A DNA stretch of 64,000 bases from JADLHS01 sp020848635 (lineage in GTDB: Bacteria; Verrucomicrobiota; Verrucomicrobiia; Limisphaerales; JADLHS01), in the NCBI GenBank assembly GCA_037044975.1, contig JBAOIL010000039.1, positions 310,001 to 374,000 on the forward strand, read 5' to 3'. The notes beneath the pieces are model-generated. The model searched no databases and was not told the DNA's origin. It saw only the letters and a program-made list of their open reading frames with translations. The position numbers and the translations under genes are program-made. Below are positions 62,690 through 64,000 of this stretch, in pieces; the first letter of the stretch is position 1; every line of letters begins with the position of its first letter.

Positions 62690-62945
62690 CCGGGCCGGAG
62701 GGCTTTGGTTTCTTGTCTCATCAGCTCGCAGGAAGCCACCGCGAGTAGAGAGGAGGACACCGATTCACCCGTGCGCCACGCGCCATCGGCATTTGGCTCT
62801 TGTGAACCCAGTTTTCCGTCCGCCGAGGGCCAAAACTCTTCACCGACTCATGCTGCGGTCCCGCTTCCCGATTGCTGCCCACCCGTTCGGTCGGACTTAA
62901 AAAAGAGCGCCACCGCGAGCGCCACCGGCGCAATCGGCTGAGCGA
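62690..62945. other. Non-coding stretch before the recombinase remnant
   Basis: No gene is supported here. Frames are open on both strands but show no family features. Together with the remnant and inverted repeats that follow, it makes a 475-bp region lacking an intact gene between the Fn3 protein and radC. Confidence 0.45.
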
Positions 62946-63083
62946 ATGGACACAACGCAGATTTATCTCCACGCGAGCCTCAACCGCAAAGAAAAGGCGC
63001 TCGCCAAAACCGAACGCAGCTACGGACGGTCTCCCCGATACCACCCGCCAAATCAACTAATGGCGTTCCTTCTGAGCCTCTGA
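62946..63083 (+). pseudogene. 3' remnant of a tyrosine recombinase (phage integrase family)
   Basis: A 45-codon frame reading MDTTQIYLHASLNRKEKALAK, then a basic tail (GRSPRYHPPNQLMAFLLSL) and TGA at 63081-63083. DTTQIYLHA is the C-terminal catalytic box of tyrosine recombinases, with the nucleophilic Tyr. The R-H-R boxes and everything upstream are missing; the preceding 250 bp show no recombinase text in any frame. Interpreted as the remains of a mobile element or integrase. Confidence 0.75.
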
Positions 63084-63084
63084 A

Positions 63085-63156
63085 AATGCCGAGTCGAGGA
63101 AACAGAACAGGGGTGATCTTTCATTATTTGAAGAAGCACCCCGTGAACTCGGCATT
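63085..63156. repeat. Nested inverted repeats between recombinase remnant and radC
   Basis: Outer arms AATGCCGAGT (63085-63094) and ACTCGGCATT (63147-63156) are perfect; inner arms GGGGTG (63110-63115) and CACCCC (63137-63142) are perfect too. The outer arm starts 1 bp after the recombinase stop and ends 8 bp from the radC stop. It may be a recombination site, an element end or a two-way terminator. Confidence 0.65.
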
Positions 63157-63164
63157 GTCCGGAG

Positions 63165-63872
63165 CTAGAAAAAATAACCCAGTTCCCGCAAGGACACGTA
63201 ATCCTTCGGTCGCTCCGGCGTCGCGCGCCCGATGATGACGTGATCCAGCACCTCAATCTTGAGCAACTGCCCGGCGCGGATCAGATCCCGGGTTACCTTG
63301 ATGTCCGCCTCGCTGGGCGTCGGGTCCCCGCTCGGATGATTGTGCGCCAGCACGATGCCGGCGGCGTTGGCGGCGATGGCCGATTTGAATACCTCACGGG
63401 GATGCACCAGCAGGGTGTCAATCGTGCCGTCCGTGACGGTCTCCACGCGGATGAGCCGACGGCGCGTGTTGAGTAGCAGCACCTGGAGTTGTTCGACGCC
63501 GAGGCGGAGGTTGCGCGCCCGCAGCAGATTCACCACCGCCTCCGGCGTGTCCAGCACCGGTGATTCATCCTGCAACTCCTTCGCCATTTTGTGCGCCAGC
63601 GCAAAGGCCGCCACGAGCGTCACCGCCTTGTCGCGCCCAATGCCCTTCACTTTTTTCAGGTCGTCCACGGACGCACGCGCCAGCCCGTGCAGCGAGCCGA
63701 ACTGCTGCATCAAATGCCGGCCCACCTCCACGGCGTTCATGCCCTTGAGCCCGGTGCGCAACAGAATGGCGATCAACTCCGCCTGGCTTAACGCCTCCGC
63801 GCCGAGTGCCACGAGCCGCTCGCGCGGACGCTCGCTGGCCGGTTGATCTTTGAGCCGCAAACTTTGAGGCAT
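63165..63872 (-). CDS. radC: RadC-family JAMM protein
   Basis: A 235-residue RadC/YicR-type protein. N-terminal helix-hairpin-helix-like part (LVALGAEALSQAELIAILLRTG; VDDLKKVKGIGRDKAVTLVAAFALA) and a JAMM/MPN+ metalloprotease-like domain with ligands His177, His179 and Asp190 in AHNHPSGDPTPSEAD. ATG 63872 (MPQSLRLKDQPASERPRERL) matches the family start; the frame is open 90 bp upstream. Despite the name, no firm role in repair is established; relatives are often carried by or near mobile elements, which agrees with the adjacent recombinase remnant. Confidence 0.95.
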   Translation of the reverse strand: MPQSLRLKDQPASERPRERLVALGAEALSQAELIAILLRTGLKGMNAVEVGRHLMQQFGSLHGLARASVDDLKKVKGIGRDKAVTLVAAFALAHKMAKELQDESPVLDTPEAVVNLLRARNLRLGVEQLQVLLLNTRRRLIRVETVTDGTIDTLLVHPREVFKSAIAANAAGIVLAHNHPSGDPTPSEADIKVTRDLIRAGQLLKIEVLDHVIIGRATPERPKDYVSLRELGYFF

Positions 63873-64000
63873 GCGCAAAAAACTAAAACGAACCCCGCCG
63901 GCTTGCAACCACCTTGCGACAATCCCTCCGCATAAACAGATGGGACAGCTTCCGTCGGCCAAACCTCCTGCCAGGAAATCCCCGCATGCCCGGTCTCACT

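Noticed and set aside
63085..63156. Integron attC site
   Set aside because: Nested arms beside a recombinase remnant suggested attC, but the consensus GTTRRRY/RYYYAAC ends are absent.

Overview
The window reads as a chromosomal segment of a GC-rich member of the Verrucomicrobiota, perhaps Pedosphaera/Limisphaerales-like. The indications are: a bacterial microcompartment (BMC) locus of the planctomycete-verrucomicrobial (PVM) type; a four-gene Verru_Chthon pilin-like cassette; an ECF sigma factor next to a multi-membrane Ser/Thr kinase; and very few Shine-Dalgarno sites. This is inferred from gene content, since no rRNA is present.

Layout. 1-6126 (+): BMC operon with the acetate kinase 3' end, one BMC-H shell protein, three BMC-P vertex proteins, a CoA-acylating aldehyde dehydrogenase with an N-terminal encapsulation-type helix, a class II aldolase and an unassigned barrel-like protein. 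Four of the gaps between these genes carry inverted-repeat hairpins. 6222-8625 (+): citrate synthase and a response-regulator/histidine-kinase hybrid. 8653-12984 (-): sucC and sucD, separated by a small hypothetical gene, a VOC protein and a toxin-antitoxin pair, then a YggT-like membrane protein. 13096-23000: glycosyltransferase, membrane protein, DUF4019-type lipoprotein, miaB, a REC-PAS-PAS-SpoIIE phosphatase, a DUF465 protein, a PQQ-propeller protein and typA. 23343-28337 (-): Ser/Thr kinase with its ECF sigma factor. 28451-34537 (+): MacA/MacB/TolC-type efflux genes with sua5 among them.

34565-60901 (-) is one long co-directional run. In transcription order: a PilB-like ATPase, PilT, a second PilB, PilC, a BrnT/BrnA-type toxin-antitoxin pair, two pseudopilins, Verru_Chthon proteins D, B, C and A (ATGA overlaps), a ~2400-residue subtilisin-like protease with P-domains and a LamG domain, a PfkB sugar kinase, an M3 peptidase and a thioesterase. 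This looks like a type IV pilus/type II secretion-related machine next to its possible cargo, and is the best candidate for an undescribed system. The right end has a secreted protein with a perfect tandem repeat, a tyrosine-recombinase remnant and radC.

Quality caveat. About fifteen genes, including conserved ones such as typA, miaB, pilB and ackA, are broken by single-base shifts that can be repaired by eye, several in homopolymers. Sequencing or assembly error is the likeliest cause. For these genes I give the whole span and describe the repaired protein.
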